Counted from the stretch's first letter, positions 35,767 to 43,767 are shown. The stretch is 64,000 bases of DNA from Desulfatibacillum aliphaticivorans DSM 15576 (GCF_000429905.1 NZ_AUCT01000007.1:1-64000); one strand, 5' to 3'. Numbers and translations: made by a program. Notes: generated from the letters alone by a model not told the origin.

Positions 35767-36309
35767 CTATTCTTCAATATCACCCCAATCATCCCTGTCT
35801 TCCATTTTCGCTCCCCATGTTTCGGCATAAATCCCCAATATCACAAATTTCTTAAAACTTGAATACTCCCAATCAAATGGAGATCCAACATAACCATGCT
35901 TGACCGGGTTATAATGGATATATTCCACATGCCGGTTGAAATCATTCTGATCTCTTATCAAGTGCTCCCAATAGCGATGCTGCCAAACGCTTTGCTCTTT
36001 TCCACGCTCTCGGGATTTGTCCGGCTGGGTGCGAAGTTGCTGGTCGCAATTCTTGGTGAAATGCGTCTTGATCAGCCGCCATCTCGTGGAAAAATCCCTG
36101 TCTCCGTCAGGCAGCGTCCAAATGCAATGTAAATGGTCGGGCAATAAAACAAAGGCTTCAATGCGAAAAGGGCGAAAGGTCATGACTTGCTTGAAAGATT
36201 CCCGCAGCAGGTCTCGATTTTCGGGGACGCATAAAAATGGTTTTCGCAACCGGGTCACCACCGTAAAAAAATAAGTTCCTCCTCGGATTTTCGCCCGTTT
36301 GTATCGCAT
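35767..36309 (-). CDS. REP-associated tyrosine transposase (RAYT)
   Basis: A 180-residue HUH-superfamily nuclease of the Y1/IS200-like RAYT group. The HUH pair is HLH in PDHLHCIW, and the catalytic tyrosine lies in EYIHYNPVKHG; WQHRYWEHLIRDQNDFNRHV is the typical conserved helix. I start at the ATG 36309 because the longer open frame upstream translates the REP repeat itself. RAYTs bind and nick REP hairpins in flanking DNA; three cognate-looking repeats surround this gene. It appears intact. Confidence 0.85.
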   Translation of the reverse strand: MRYKRAKIRGGTYFFTVVTRLRKPFLCVPENRDLLRESFKQVMTFRPFRIEAFVLLPDHLHCIWTLPDGDRDFSTRWRLIKTHFTKNCDQQLRTQPDKSRERGKEQSVWQHRYWEHLIRDQNDFNRHVEYIHYNPVKHGYVGSPFDWEYSSFKKFVILGIYAETWGAKMEDRDDWGDIEE

Positions 36310-36367
36310 GAGGATTCCAAGCGCCGTTAAGAAACGGTTAATATGGTCAACTTCATATACCGAAAGA

Positions 36368-36607
36368 TGTCGGGTTGCTGCGCGCGATCGCACTTTGCTG
36401 CGAATTCAGATAGGGCGAAATACAGTCTTTAGGATTCAAATGCCATGCCGCCGCTCCGTGTAACCCGACCTACAAAATAATCAATATTTCGAGCAGTTAC
36501 GTAGGTCGGGTCACGCGGAGCCTTCCGGGAAAAATATAGAATCCGGAAGCGCCCAATCTACCCGAAATGATGTTGAATCCTAAGCCCCCTTGCGGAGCGA
36601 CCCGACA
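36368..36607. repeat. Composite REP element, 240 bp, copy A
   Basis: Begins TGTCGGGTTGCT and ends AGCGACCCGACA, so its ends are inverted copies of one another with a single mismatch. Inside lies a second inverted pair, GTGTAACCCGACCTAC and GTAGGTCGGGTCACGC. It is a BIME-like nest of two palindromes. About 90 percent or more of its bases match copy B by eye. Confidence 0.8.
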
Positions 36608-36623
36608 AATTGCCTCTTTTCGT

Positions 36624-37010
36624 TCACTTAAGATCACTCCGGTCCTTGAGTTTTTTAAACAAGTCGTTATCATTTTCAATCTTTTTACTATCAGTCAATC
36701 CTTCTGCAGATTTGCTTGATATAGTGGGTTGCTTTATCTCCTCTGAGTCCTTCACCTCCTTTTCTGATACCCTGTAAAATGGCAAGACTGTTGACAACAG
36801 TGCCGCAATTGCAACGATTCCCATCCCAGTTAAAATCAGTCCGTAAATGGTCGCAAGAATTCCTGAAAAGGTATAACTACCCCTCCAATGCACCTCTCCA
36901 GTGACCAAAGCCTTTATTCCTAAAAAAAGGGGGATTGCACCTAAAAGAACTATTCCCAAACATTCCAAAATTATTGCGCAACCACTTTTTCCATGGATGT
37001 TGTTTTCCAT
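36624..37010 (-). CDS. Small membrane protein between two REP copies
   Basis: A 128-residue protein with two hydrophobic segments (about 10-30 and 47-72) and a polar, Lys/Glu/Asp-rich tail. No family recognised. I start it at ATG 37010, behind a weak AAAGG; the longer open frame upstream is repeat DNA. Its base composition is more AT-rich than the neighbours, and direct 240-bp repeats lie on each side, which suggests an acquired or mobile segment. Two segments with a cytoplasmic tail would fit many small inner-membrane proteins. Confidence 0.55.
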   Translation of the reverse strand: MENNIHGKSGCAIILECLGIVLLGAIPLFLGIKALVTGEVHWRGSYTFSGILATIYGLILTGMGIVAIAALLSTVLPFYRVSEKEVKDSEEIKQPTISSKSAEGLTDSKKIENDNDLFKKLKDRSDLK

Positions 37011-37037
37011 CAAATACCTTTCGCGACAATTCCAATA

Positions 37038-37277
37038 TGTCGGGTCGCTGCGCGCGATCGCACTTTGCTGCGAATTCAGATAGGGCGAAATACAGTCTTT
37101 AGGATTCAAATGCCATATCGCCGCTTCGCGTGACCCGACCTACAAAACCACCAAAAATTCAAGTTGTTATGTAGGTCGGGTCACGCGAAGCATTCCGGGA
37201 AAAATATAGAATCCAGAGGCGCCTAATCTACCCAAAATGATGTTGAATCCTAAGCCCCTTTGCGGAGCGACCCGACA
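37038..37277. repeat. Composite REP element, 240 bp, copy B
   Basis: Same length and architecture as copy A: ends TGTCGGGTCGCT (37038-37049) and AGCGACCCGACA (37266-37277) are perfect inverse complements, and the inner pair GCTTCGCGTGACCCGACCTA / TAGGTCGGGTCACGCGAAGC is perfect. Direct orientation relative to copy A, so homologous recombination would remove the gene between them. Confidence 0.8.
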
Positions 37278-37292
37278 AAAGGTTCACTCTTC

Positions 37293-37325
37293 AAAATCGG
37301 GCGCCTCACTCCGGGCCGATTTTTT
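37293..37325. terminator. Weak hairpin after the LEA-like lipoprotein gene
   Basis: AAAATCGG (37293-37300) pairs with CCGATTTT (37316-37323). It lies just downstream of the minus-strand lipoprotein gene. The longer T run is on the plus side, so termination of the minus transcript would rely on only four U residues. Confidence 0.4.
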
Positions 37326-37375
37326 ACTTCCTTCCGACCAATATATACTCCTCAAACGTCAAACGTAGACCCCAT

Positions 37376-37933
37376 TTATTGTGCGGTCAAAGGCGTCAGG
37401 GGAGCTACGTACTTGCCCGGCTCAACCAATCCCTGGTGCAGGTTCTGCACCGCGCTCAAGGGCAGCACGCCTGTGGTCTTGAACGGAACCCGGCCGGAAA
37501 AAAGCCCTCCGCCCACCAGATGAACCACCCCGCTGGCCTTGTAATCCACGTCTTCCACGGCCTGGCCGGATTGCAACTGAACCAGGAGCTTGGCCAATAA
37601 AGGAACCAGGTTGAGATTCGAGGCATGGGCCTCGGCCTCGATAATCTGGGATCCAAACCCTGGAACCTCCGCCTGCTGGCCGGACACAATGCTGATCAGC
37701 TTGCTTCCCGAGAGGTAGATGTCCCCTTCCGACCCTGCAATCTGCAACGGGTCGGCGTTCTTATTGATCACGCGCAGTTTCACCTTGAACGAGGTTTCAA
37801 ATAACGTGGCGTCCTGAACGGCGATACTGGCCAGGGTGACTTCAGGAGCTTTGTACCCCACCCCAAAGCTTGCGCAAGAGGATAAGGCCAGGATGAACAG
37901 GCAGACGGTTACAAGAAGAGCGATATTTCTCAT
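37376..37933 (-). CDS. LEA type 2/WHy-domain lipoprotein
   Basis: A 185-residue predicted lipoprotein. The signal peptide ends in LSSC with Cys20 as the lipidated residue. The mature part (about 31-150) is a single LEA_2/WHy-like beta domain: PEVTLASIAVQDATLFE, then FKVKLRVINKNADPLQIAG. Such proteins are linked to desiccation or stress tolerance in plants and are common, little-studied lipoproteins in Deltaproteobacteria. Ribosome site AGGAGATTCT. Divergent from the TetR operon, which it faces over a 226-bp promoter region. Confidence 0.75.
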   Translation of the reverse strand: MRNIALLVTVCLFILALSSCASFGVGYKAPEVTLASIAVQDATLFETSFKVKLRVINKNADPLQIAGSEGDIYLSGSKLISIVSGQQAEVPGFGSQIIEAEAHASNLNLVPLLAKLLVQLQSGQAVEDVDYKASGVVHLVGGGLFSGRVPFKTTGVLPLSAVQNLHQGLVEPGKYVAPLTPLTAQ

Positions 37934-38055
37934 TTAGAATCTCCTGATATGCTTGTTTTCCATTGTTTAGGAATCTTTCGTCCAAGAATACCACACGCGC
38001 TACTCCGGTCAAGGATTTGGAGCTGCCAAGCGTGAAAACAAGGGTATTTTTCCTG

Positions 38056-38084
38056 TTGACACGAAAAAGTAACGCTGTTACTTT
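38056..38084 (+). promoter_or_regulatory. Promoter with TetR operator palindrome over the -10
   Basis: TTGACA (38056-38061), a 17-base spacer and TACTTT (38079-38084). The perfect palindrome AAAGTAAC-GCT-GTTACTTT (38066-38084) fills the spacer and the -10, the classic place for a TetR-family repressor to block polymerase. The next gene encodes a TetR-family protein, so autorepression of the whole operon is the simplest reading. Confidence 0.7.
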
Positions 38085-38159
38085 AACCCATCGTCAATTC
38101 GGCCTTGATTGGCGGACCCAAGCTCATTTCTTTAATTTTGACCAAAAAGGAAATTCGCC

Positions 38160-38840
38160 ATGCCCAAGCCCCCGCGCACGCCGCAGGAAGTGGAAGCATT
38201 TCGGGAGAACATTCTGGCTCACGCCGTGGAGTTGATCTCCGTGAAGGGCTTTGAAGGCTTCAGCATGCGCAAGTTGTCGGCCAGGCTGGGGATTGCCGCC
38301 AAAACCATCTATAATTATTACACAAACAAAGATGAACTTTATTTGGCCATTCTCACCAAGGGATTCAACCGGCTGCATCGCCAATGCGAAAAGGCCCGGG
38401 ACTCCCGCGACGAACCGTTGGACCGCATCGAGGCCATGGTTTCGGCATTCCTGGATTTTGGGTTGAACGAGTCCAATGCGTACAATCTCATGTTCACATG
38501 GCACGTGCCCAAATACAATGATTACGTAGGCAGCGACATGGAGCCGGCCGCCTTGCTTGAGTTGCAGGCCGCTTTAAAAATAGTGGATCTTTTTGCTGAC
38601 GCCATTGGGGCGTGCGCATCACCCGGCTTCTTCATCCAAGAGGAAGACAGCCGAAAGGTCCTGATTTCCATATTTACGCGTTTGCATGGTTTTATAGCCA
38701 GCTATAACAATACCTTGCTTCAATATATGCATTCCAGCCCCATGGATTTGGTTCCCGATATGCGGGAGGAAATCCGGGAAGACTTTTTACGGCGTATGGA
38801 GCGGATTCAATTGCCGGAACGCAGCCTTTCCACTGCGTAG
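38160..38840 (+). CDS. TetR-family transcriptional regulator
   Basis: A 226-residue regulator. The N-terminal helix-turn-helix is at about 34-60 (SMRKLSARLGIAAKTIYNYY). The C-terminal ligand domain (about 75-215) is helical and of normal size; it is not assigned to a specific ligand class. Ribosome site AAGGAAA. It is the first gene of an operon with a glycyl-radical activase (13-bp gap), the glycyl radical enzyme and an SDR, and its own promoter carries a perfect palindrome. Likely releases DNA when the pathway substrate or an acyl-type ligand is present. Confidence 0.85.
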   Translation: MPKPPRTPQEVEAFRENILAHAVELISVKGFEGFSMRKLSARLGIAAKTIYNYYTNKDELYLAILTKGFNRLHRQCEKARDSRDEPLDRIEAMVSAFLDFGLNESNAYNLMFTWHVPKYNDYVGSDMEPAALLELQAALKIVDLFADAIGACASPGFFIQEEDSRKVLISIFTRLHGFIASYNNTLLQYMHSSPMDLVPDMREEIREDFLRRMERIQLPERSLSTA

Positions 38841-38853
38841 GAGACGATTTTTT

Positions 38854-39771
38854 ATGAATGAACCTTTGATTCTGGACATCAAGGGAAATTCCCTGGACGA
38901 CGGCCCGGGTATACGGTCCGTGGTGTTTTTCAAGGGATGCCCCCTATCCTGCCTGTGGTGCCACAACCCGGAAAGCAAAAGGCGGGAGCTTGAAATCTCC
39001 TACGATCCCAAAGACTGCGTGCATTGCGATACATGCATGGAAACCTGCCCGGAGAATGCTCTTTCGCCGGACAACCCATTTTTTATTGATCGAAAAAAAT
39101 GCACCTTATGCATGCAATGCGTGGAAGCCTGCCCTTCCGGCGCTCTTTCCCGGGTGGGCACGGTCATGGAAATCGACGCTATTGTCCGGGACGTGGCCCG
39201 GGACAAGCCCTTTTTCAAAACCTCGGGCGGAGGCGTCACCCTGTCGGGCGGAGAACCCACTTTGTCCATGGACTTCCTGAGCCGCCTTGTCCGGGCCTTT
39301 AGGGAGCAGGAAATCCATGTTCTGGTGGAGACCTGCGGCATGTTTCGCATGGAGGATTTTCTGGAAAAAGTTTATCCCCATATCGATGCAATTTATATGG
39401 ATATCAAGATCATGGACAAGGCTGCCCACCAACAGTATTGCGGGACGTCAAATGAAGTGATCCTGAAAAATTTTAAGGCATTGAACAAGCTGTACCAGGA
39501 AGGCGGCGTGGAAATATTGCCGCGTACGCCCTTGATTCCCGGCATTACGGATTCGGACGAAAACATTGGGGCCGTCATCAGCTTTTTGCAGGAATGCGGC
39601 GTGAAAAAGGCGGATTTGCTGCCCTACCACCCTTTATGGCAGGAAAAAAATTTTAAGATCGGAATCAAAGACTCCCGGGGCGACGCCCCGGCCATGCAGT
39701 CTTTTCTGGATAAAGACAGGCTCCAGGCCTGCCGGGAGGCCTTCCTGGCGGCCGGCATTCAACTGGCGTAA
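38854..39771 (+). CDS. Glycyl-radical enzyme activating enzyme (radical SAM)
   Basis: A 305-residue radical SAM protein that abstracts hydrogen from the conserved Gly of its partner. The radical SAM cluster is C29-x3-C33-x2-C36 (CPLSCLWC). An inserted two-cluster ferredoxin domain has C55, C58, C61, C65 and C83, C86, C89, C93, the arrangement of activases for CutC, glycerol dehydratase and the succinate synthases, unlike the short PFL activase. SGGGVTLSGGEP (about 123-134) is the GGE/SAM motif. The partner gene follows 41 bases later. Confidence 0.92.
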   Translation: MNEPLILDIKGNSLDDGPGIRSVVFFKGCPLSCLWCHNPESKRRELEISYDPKDCVHCDTCMETCPENALSPDNPFFIDRKKCTLCMQCVEACPSGALSRVGTVMEIDAIVRDVARDKPFFKTSGGGVTLSGGEPTLSMDFLSRLVRAFREQEIHVLVETCGMFRMEDFLEKVYPHIDAIYMDIKIMDKAAHQQYCGTSNEVILKNFKALNKLYQEGGVEILPRTPLIPGITDSDENIGAVISFLQECGVKKADLLPYHPLWQEKNFKIGIKDSRGDAPAMQSFLDKDRLQACREAFLAAGIQLA

Positions 39772-39812
39772 CGCCCTATCCGGGCCGCAGCCGCCCATGG
39801 AGGAAGATAGCC

Positions 39813-42800
39813 ATGCTGTTTCAATTCCAATCCAATGGTTCGTCAAAACCTGGGTTTTCCTTTACTAACTTGCTTATCAAGAACCTGCTCAGGCTCATGG
39901 CCTTGAATTTCAACCTGCGCCCAGGCCTGAACCAGTATCTAAAAAGCGTGGACGGCTGGATGAATTTCAGCGCCAACCTGCGCACGGAAAACAACAGCCT
40001 GAACGCCTCCATCGTTTTCAAGGACGGCAAGGCCTTTGTCCCGGCCGTCGCGCCTGATCCTTGCGACATCTCCCTGATTTTTCGGGACGACAAGACCGTG
40101 CGCAAGCTCCTGGGAAGCACGCCCACGGAGCAAATTTTCATGCTGCTGAAAAGCGAACTCCGGACCCAGGGCAACCAAACATATCTTAACTTGTTGTTTT
40201 TCTATCTTAATTTACTTTTAAAAAAGAAAGCATACAAGCTCATTGAAAAGGAAAAACAGGCCTCTGCCAAACAGGCCAAAGAGCTTGTCCCGGACTCCAA
40301 GCCGGAGTTGAGCCATGCCTTATTGGATAGAAAAAACCATCGGCTTAAAGGGCCAAAAGTGGACCCCGGCGTACGTTTTCTGGATGATCCGTACCTGTCC
40401 CAATACTCTCTGGAAGATTTTCCCAGGCTGTCCAGGTTCCTGGATATCCACTTCACCCAAAAAGGGGAAATTTGCCCGGAGCGGCCGAAAATCCTGACTG
40501 ACTGGTTTAAGGAGCACGGGTTTGAAAAAGACGCCTCGGGTAAGGATTGGATACCCGAGCTTCGCCAGGGCCTGGCATTCAAACACCTCATGGAAAACCG
40601 CAAGCCCATCATCCGCAAGGACGATCTCCTGGCCGGAACCTCCACGACCAAGGAAGTCGGCGTGATCGTCTATCCCGACGCCCACGGCACCATGCTCTGG
40701 GGGGAATTATACACGGTTCCCCATCGTTCCTTAAATCCCTACGATGTTTCCGAGGATACGGTCAGGCTGCTTCATCACGAAGTATTTCCGTACTTTACTC
40801 ATAGAAACTTCAAGGAATGGGTGAGGTATAATTACCAATCCCCCTTGTGCCAGGCCATAGATGAACGCTACGCAGTATATTTTGTTTGGAAACAAGCCGC
40901 TCTGTCCCATACTATCCCGGACTTCCCCAAAATCCTGTCCCTGGGCGCCTCCGGCGTTATTAATGAAATCAAAGGAAAACTGAATCAGGAAGGCTTGTCG
41001 GATCGCCAAAAGGGCCTGCTGGAAGGCATGATTCACTCCATGGAAGGCATGATCGCCTATTCCAAAAATCTTTCCGCCCAGGCGGCCGAAGAGGCTGCTC
41101 AGGAATCCGATCCCAAACGCAAGGCCGAGTTGGAAAATATCGCCCAGGCCTGCGCCCAGGTGATCGAAAATCCGGCCCGAAACCTGGACGAGGCCGTCAA
41201 CGCCGTGTGGATCACCTGGGTTGGCATGCATATGGAAAACACCAACGCCGGGCTGTCCATGGGCCGTCTGGATCAATGGCTTCAGCCTTATTATGAAACG
41301 GACCTGGAAAAAATCTCCGATGAAAAGGAGCGGGAAGCCTACATCAAACACGCTATTGAGCTTGTGGGGTGCTTGTTTATGCGCTGCACCGACCATCTGC
41401 CCCTGACCCCGGACCTGGCCAACTGGTATTTTGGCGGCAGCTCCTCGGATCAGGCCATCACCCTGGGCGGCGTCACGCCCGAAGGCGAGGATGCGGTGAA
41501 CGACATGACCTACATTTTCCTGAAAGTCACGGAAATGCTGGGTATTCGGGATCCCAACGTAAACGCCCGGTATAACAGGGAGAAGAACAGCGACGTCTAC
41601 CTTAAGCGTTTGTGCGAGGTTAACCTCATCACGGCGGCCACACCCTCGCTGCATAGCGATCAGGCCGTGATCGAGTCCTTAAAGGAATTCGATTACGCCC
41701 AGGAGGATCTGAACAACTGGTCCGCCACCGGGTGCGTGGAGCCCACCTTATCGGGCAGGCATATCGGCCATACCAATTTTCAAATGATGAACATGGTGGC
41801 CGCGTTGGAAATGGCCCTGAACAACGGACTTCACCCGCTTATGAACTGGCGCCTGGGGCCTGAAACCGGCGAACCGGCGGAAGGCGCCTTCAAAACCTTT
41901 GACGATTTTTTCGAGGCTTTCACCAAACAGTTCGCCTTCCTGATCGATCAATCCGTGGAATACAACAACCTCATGGGGCTGGCCCACCAAGCCATCCGCC
42001 CCACCCCGTTCCTGTCCTCGCTCATTGACGACTGCATCAGCACAGCCGCGGACGTCACCCATGGGGGAGCCCGGTACAACAGCTCCGGCGCCGCCTGCAT
42101 CGGCCTGGCCGACGTGACCGACTCTCTTATGGCCATCAAAAAGCTGGTGTATGATGACAAGTCCGTCAGCTTTGCGGACCTGAAAAATGCCGTGGCCGAT
42201 AATTTTCAGTCAGAGCCGGCGCTTCACGCCCTGATCACCCACAAGGTTCCTTTGTTCGGGTCGGGCAGCGAGGAAGCCGTGGAAATGGCCAACCGGGTCG
42301 CCAAATTCGCTCACGATCATTACGGAACCCACACCAACTACCGGGGCGGTAAGTATACCGTGGGGTTCTGGTCCATGTCCAACCACGTGATATACGGCAC
42401 ACTAAGCGGCGCCCTGCCCTCGGGCAAGCTGGAAGGCAAGCCCTTCACGCCTGGACTAACGCCTCAACCCATCGCTTCGCCCAATCTTTTGGACAACATC
42501 CGGGACGTGGCAAGGCTTTCGCCCAAGTACATCACCAACAACCTCGCGTTTAACGTCAAGATCGTGCCCGGACCTAACGACACCCATGAACAAACGGTGG
42601 ACAACATGTTCTCGTATGTTAAAACCTATTTCGATCTGGGCGGCATGCAAATGCAATTAAACGCCGTCACCTCGGACACTCTCAAGGACGCCATGGCCAA
42701 CCCGGAGAATTACCGCAATCTTCTCGTGCGGATTTCCGGATATAACGCCTATTTCGTCACCCTGAATCGGGACATGCAACTGGAATTGATCGAACGGGCC

Positions 42801-42815
42801 CAATACGGGCTATAA
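39813..42815 (+). CDS. Glycyl radical enzyme with N-terminal SCP2-like domain
   Basis: A 1000-residue protein. Residues about 195-1000 are a pyruvate formate-lyase-family glycyl radical enzyme: the catalytic cysteine is C641 in SATGCVEPTLSG, with adjacent E643, and the radical glycine is G976 in VRISGYNAYF, 24 residues from the C-terminus. GCVEP is the pattern of the dehydratase/lyase branch (CutC, glycerol, propanediol and hydroxyproline dehydratases) rather than the succinate synthases. The N-terminal 150 residues are extra: NFSANLRTENNSLNASI, VFKDGKAF, DPCDISLIFRDDKTVRKLLG and ELRTQGNQTYLNLL follow the SCP2 sterol-carrier pattern, a lipid-binding fold. Ribosome site GGAGGAAG. Substrate unknown. 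Confidence 0.85.
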   Translation: MLFQFQSNGSSKPGFSFTNLLIKNLLRLMALNFNLRPGLNQYLKSVDGWMNFSANLRTENNSLNASIVFKDGKAFVPAVAPDPCDISLIFRDDKTVRKLLGSTPTEQIFMLLKSELRTQGNQTYLNLLFFYLNLLLKKKAYKLIEKEKQASAKQAKELVPDSKPELSHALLDRKNHRLKGPKVDPGVRFLDDPYLSQYSLEDFPRLSRFLDIHFTQKGEICPERPKILTDWFKEHGFEKDASGKDWIPELRQGLAFKHLMENRKPIIRKDDLLAGTSTTKEVGVIVYPDAHGTMLWGELYTVPHRSLNPYDVSEDTVRLLHHEVFPYFTHRNFKEWVRYNYQSPLCQAIDERYAVYFVWKQAALSHTIPDFPKILSLGASGVINEIKGKLNQEGLSDRQKGLLEGMIHSMEGMIAYSKNLSAQAAEEAAQESDPKRKAELENIAQACAQVIENPARNLDEAVNAVWITWVGMHMENTNAGLSMGRLDQWLQPYYETDLEKISDEKEREAYIKHAIELVGCLFMRCTDHLPLTPDLANWYFGGSSSDQAITLGGVTPEGEDAVNDMTYIFLKVTEMLGIRDPNVNARYNREKNSDVYLKRLCEVNLITAATPSLHSDQAVIESLKEFDYAQEDLNNWSATGCVEPTLSGRHIGHTNFQMMNMVAALEMALNNGLHPLMNWRLGPETGEPAEGAFKTFDDFFEAFTKQFAFLIDQSVEYNNLMGLAHQAIRPTPFLSSLIDDCISTAADVTHGGARYNSSGAACIGLADVTDSLMAIKKLVYDDKSVSFADLKNAVADNFQSEPALHALITHKVPLFGSGSEEAVEMANRVAKFAHDHYGTHTNYRGGKYTVGFWSMSNHVIYGTLSGALPSGKLEGKPFTPGLTPQPIASPNLLDNIRDVARLSPKYITNNLAFNVKIVPGPNDTHEQTVDNMFSYVKTYFDLGGMQMQLNAVTSDTLKDAMANPENYRNLLVRISGYNAYFVTLNRDMQLELIERAQYGL

Positions 42816-42827
42816 GAAGGAATGCTG

Positions 42828-43649
42828 ATGAAAGATCTCCATGGCAAGACAGCCTTTATCACAGGCGGCTCATCAGGAATCGGCCTGGAAACAGCCCGCC
42901 TGCTTGCCTCCAAAGGCTGCCATATCGTCCTGTTTGCGAGAAATCCCGAAAAATTGGAAAAGGCCCGCAGCCTTCTCCTGAATTACCGCAAGGCCCTGTC
43001 CCAAAAAGTGGAAATCCATACAATGGACGTGACCGACCCAAAGAACGTGGAACAGGCTGTACAAAAAGCCGTGGAAACCGCAGGACCGCCGGATGTGGTC
43101 ATCGCCAACGCCGGCAAGGGATTCGGAGATCATTTTGAAAACACCCCCTTTGAGGTGTTTGACCAGGTTATGCAGACCAACGTCTACGGCGTACGCAATA
43201 TGACCGCCGCAACCCTGTCCTATCTGGTGCAAAATCAAGGGCATCTGGTTATTGTAGCCTCCTTGGCAGGCATGGCGGCCTTGCCGGGCTACACTGCCTA
43301 CGGAACTTCCAAATTCGCCGCCGTGGGCTTTGCAAAATGCCTCCGGCCGGAGCTAAAAACCAAGGGCGTGGGCCTGACCCTGATTTGCCCGCCGGAAGTT
43401 TACACCCCCATGGTGGAGGAGGAGTTGAAAACCCTGCCCAGGGAATACCGGGCCGTCAAGCTCATGGCCGGCATCGAGCCGTTGGAAAAAGTGGCGCGGG
43501 ACATTGTCCGGGGGATCGAAAAAAATCGGTTTGTGGTCATCCCAGGCTTCATGGCCAAGATGTCCTATTACATCGTCAAGCTCTTCCCTGGTCGGACCAG
43601 TAACTGGGTTACTGATCTGATGGTCCGACAACTCGCCCAAAAAGGATGA
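42828..43649 (+). CDS. Short-chain dehydrogenase, 3-ketosphinganine-reductase-like
   Basis: A 273-residue classical SDR. TGGSSGIG (12-19) binds NADP(H); FARNP at 37-41 suggests NADPH preference; S145, Y158 and K162 form the catalytic set (YGTSK). The C-terminal part (FVVIPGFMAKMSYYIVKL) is a hydrophobic membrane-associating tail, and overall it recalls 3-ketodihydrosphingosine reductases, which act on lipids at membranes. I start at ATG 42828 because AGAAGG is seven bases before it; the ATG at 42822 has no room for a ribosome site. Last gene of the TetR/glycyl-radical operon, 12 bases after it. Confidence 0.82.
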   Translation: MKDLHGKTAFITGGSSGIGLETARLLASKGCHIVLFARNPEKLEKARSLLLNYRKALSQKVEIHTMDVTDPKNVEQAVQKAVETAGPPDVVIANAGKGFGDHFENTPFEVFDQVMQTNVYGVRNMTAATLSYLVQNQGHLVIVASLAGMAALPGYTAYGTSKFAAVGFAKCLRPELKTKGVGLTLICPPEVYTPMVEEELKTLPREYRAVKLMAGIEPLEKVARDIVRGIEKNRFVVIPGFMAKMSYYIVKLFPGRTSNWVTDLMVRQLAQKG

Positions 43650-43662
43650 AGACTAAAAAAAC

Positions 43663-43706
43663 GCCTCCGGCGGCCAACTTTTTATAAAAAGTTAGCCGCC
43701 GGAGGC
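43663..43706. repeat. Large palindrome, GCCTCCGGCGGC family
   Basis: A 44-base near-perfect palindrome: arms GCCTCCGGCGGC and GCCGCCGGAGGC at the ends, AACTTTTTATAAAAAGTT in the middle, a single mismatch pair. It lies between the convergent SDR and hisD genes, so it may serve as a two-way terminator. The same arm occurs twice at 7425-7480. Confidence 0.75.
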
Positions 43707-43767
43707 AAGATCTTCCTTCTTTTGTGGTTCCGCAGTTTTTCTTTTCGTTCTATCCGTTTTTTCGCCC

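Noticed and set aside
36310..36393. Longer N-terminus for the RAYT protein
   Set aside because: The extra residues are a translation of the REP repeat and precede the normal family start at 36309.
38854..42815. Glycyl radical enzyme and activase as an alkylsuccinate or benzylsuccinate synthase
   Set aside because: The catalytic motif is GCVEP with the eliminase-type Glu, no small accessory subunits are present, and the N-terminal domain is foreign to those enzymes.
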